Assembly: GCA_035582835.1 (NCBI GenBank)
Contig: JAYKAV010000422.1
Location: forward strand, 1,384,754-1,448,753
Length of the DNA: 64,000 bases
From: Phoebastria nigripes
Lineage: Eukaryota; Chordata; Aves; Procellariiformes; Diomedeidae
Direction of reading: 5' to 3'
Shown here: one piece after another, positions 61,574-64,000 of the stretch
Layout of the letters: each line of letters begins with the position of its first letter
Numbering within the stretch: the stretch's first letter is position 1
Translations under genes and position numbers: made by a program
The notes under the pieces: model-generated
Database searches by the model: none
What the model was told of the DNA's origin: nothing
The model's input: the letters and a program-made list of their open reading frames with translations, nothing else

Positions 61574-64000
61574 CTGCATTAAAAAGAAACAAAAGCAAAA
61601 ACCAGAAAATGAGTTATAACCAAGGTGTGTAAAAGCTACAGAGTCTAAAAAGAGGCAAGACTAATGTGTTAAAATTGCCACCTCCTTTGCCATTTCCAGC
61701 CTGTTGTAAGAAAGAAAACCAGAAGAAAAGAACTAAAATAGGAATCAGTGAGCCTTGACAAAATTTCAGGTATCTGGATGAAAATCTGAGTATGCTTTTT
61801 CTTGCCTGTTGAGACTACTTTGGGTAAGAGTGTTTTATATAGACGAGTACCTGTCTGGACAATTTTTATGTGTACTCGTGTATCTAGAAAACGTATACCA
61901 TTTTCTGCCTTACTAATGTAATATGCCTGCCCTGTTGTTGCTCTTTCCTAGGCATCCAGGTAAAGTCTCTGCTGGAGAGAGGATGCTGCGTGAGTTGGAC
62001 CCTACCTCACCCAATACTGTTGTCCTTCTGTTAATGCCTGTATGAATTTTTCAAATAGTTTTCTATTTCACTCCCATCAGCAGTTTAGTCGCTTTCTGGT
62101 ATTAACAGGAATAAGGACTACTAAGGCTTATAATGACCCATTCCAATTGCTTTAAAATGTGAAATGATCAGAAATCATTAAAAAAAAAAAAGGTAAGAAA
62201 AAAGTATTGGAAGCTGCTGCCACTCAGACTCACTCACAGAGTGAGGTCACTAAAACATAAAGATAAATTTCTCTGAGTTTCAAGTGGAAGTCAATTTTCC
62301 AACGGTAATTACATTATGGAGAATCTATATGCACCGCAATACAATATGGTCAGTGAGTGACAGTTTCTACAATCTATAAATAATCCATTATCCTTGTGGC
62401 TGCAGAAAAGCATCATATATATAGAACAGCATAATAATATGAAAGTCTGTTACTGCCCAGTTCTTTACAAACTCTAATGGAAATATTGGAGAGGGGAAAT
62501 GCATTTTCTCTTCTACTGGGTACAGCAACACTATGTATTTTATTAGAGATTACCTCAGCACTATGGTAAAATGGATAGCATGGGATATAACAGACATTTT
62601 TAAAGGACTTTCTCTGCATGGAAAATTAAAAGGAATGGAAATTATCTGCTCTTCACTACCCAACCTCTCCTGCCTTTAGTCTCAGCTTTTCACGCTGTGG
62701 CCTTTCTGACTTTTTATGTCTCTGACACTACCGTACTTTTTGGTCAAGAAGAGATATTATTTTTGAGAGGAGAGAGCGAGCTAGGACAAACTGGAAAATA
62801 AAGGAGATATTTGACTGCAACTATGGTAGAAAGGTCTTCTTAAGAAGAGTTCCTGCCATTTGCTGAAGATGCTCAGAAAAACAATATCTCTGATTGCATA
62901 AGGTAGGATTTTCTCAAGTTAGATCTCTCAACCAAGAAGGCTTTTCTCCAGGTTTCATACACTCGATCTCTGTGATCTGGAATGCAGTCACTATGGGAGA
63001 TCACAGACTGATGTGACATCCTGATCTTTATTCATCTGGAACTTGGCCTATTCCATGCTTTGGAAAAATAGGATCAAAGACTTCAGATGGTATTAGAAGC
63101 TGACTACAAGATGCTGGAGGGTGTGAGCACAGATGTGATGTGCTCACAACAGATAAAGCCCTGAGAAAGAGGGCAGCTGTTTTCTGTCCCAGCTGGAGTC
63201 TGCACAGCTTGTTAACTCTGCCAGCCTGAAGAGAGAGGTGACACTCACAGAAGTGAAAAGGTTAAAACCCCCCACATTTATTTTTGGAGATAAACCCTAG
63301 TTATTCAAGCTTGGCAAGGAGTACACAAAATGCCCTACNCTGCTTCTCTTGGTCCTCCGTTTTCTTACCCACCTATTCTCTTTCATCTGTTGACCTGCTC
63401 CCAAATGCTGACAATCTGGTCATCATATTCGGACCTTAATAGTTCAAAACTGAATGTAAGTTTATACGAAGAACACCAGAATATTTCTGGAAAATGTTCT
63501 GTAAAATTCCCAAGCCGGTTTGGCCTGACATGTTTTGAACAATAGTGCCACTTTATAATCTTGTATCTTGCAATATTCTCAACTCTGTTTAATTAAACTC
63601 TAATGTGGGTGGCACTCATATCCTTCATCGCCTGAAAACCTGAGATATTGGTGAAATAACCACATCTTTCTCAAACTGCATCGGTATCTGCTCTGCCAGC
63701 AGGCATGCACAGGGAACATATGGGTCTGGCCCAGTGGTTCCTAAAGTAGGAGCCTTCTGTCCCTATGGGATCCTGACATTCCCAAGTAGGCTCAAGAACC
63801 TATGGAAAACGCAAATGCAAGATGAAGCTTGCAGTCAGGGTCAGGGGTTTGAGTGTGGAAGTGTGCTCAAAGCAAATGAATCTGGGAACTGCTGGTCCCA
63901 TAACTGTGCCTGCAGTTCAAGTGTGACCTTCATTCTTCTTCTGCCATTCTGACGCTACTGTTAACATTCAAGGACTATTTCTCTATGCCTCGTCCAGAAA
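61574..64000 (-). other. ELMO1: ELMO1 intron (partial, runs off the window)
   Basis: This phase 1 intron sequence lies upstream of the third-from-last coding exon. I looked for the exon that should precede it, which encodes the start of the PH-like domain, and saw no match, so the intron is at least 2.4 kb. It contains no other feature I can name. Confidence 0.8.

Noticed and set aside
1..64000. CRISPR arrays, bacterial operons, tRNA or rRNA genes, intact viral or retroviral genes
   Set aside because: I saw no spaced direct repeats of the CRISPR kind, no cloverleaf or rRNA core sequence, and no viral gene. The window is ordinary vertebrate intron and intergenic DNA around two known genes.

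Overview
The window is vertebrate nuclear DNA, most likely from a bird. It has small exons in long introns with GT-AG splice sites, CR1-type LINE relics as the clearest mobile elements, few other repeats, and dozens of isolated N bases. It carries parts of two neighbouring genes, both on the minus strand. At the high-coordinate end is the 3' end of ELMO1 (engulfment and cell motility 1): its last three coding exons, stop codon and probable 3' UTR. At the low-coordinate end is the 5' end of AOAH (acyloxyacyl hydrolase): its first four coding exons. The order ELMO1 3' end, then AOAH 5' end, in the same orientation, is the order I know from human chromosome 7p14.

Layout from high to low coordinates, which is the direction of transcription. 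64000-61574 is ELMO1 intron. 61573-61491, 56002-55925 and 51328-51128 are ELMO1 coding exons, separated by introns of about 5.5 and 4.6 kb that hold CR1 fragments. About 51127-50020 is the probable ELMO1 3' UTR, ending at an AATAAA signal. Roughly 50.0-27.9 kb is an intergenic interval of about 22 kb in which I find no convincing gene; it has a GC-rich block at 28.0-28.8 kb just upstream of AOAH that may be its promoter. 27832-27679, 13072-12977, 8457-8397 and 7295-7196 are AOAH coding exons. They join in phase to exactly 411 nt (137 codons), giving a signal peptide and the saposin-like small subunit. 7195-1 is AOAH intron, and no further exon could be found there.

The two genes are neighbours, not an operon. 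ELMO1 is a scaffold that works with DOCK proteins to activate Rac in phagocytosis and migration. AOAH is a secreted or lysosomal lipase that deacylates bacterial lipopolysaccharide. I see no new gene system. The items most worth checking are the strong splice acceptor directly before the AOAH start codon, a 177-181 bp inverted-repeat element flanked by TA in AOAH intron 1, an old CR1/L3-like LINE, a (CAAA)n tract that forms a splice-site polypyrimidine tract, and two short unexplained coding-like stretches.
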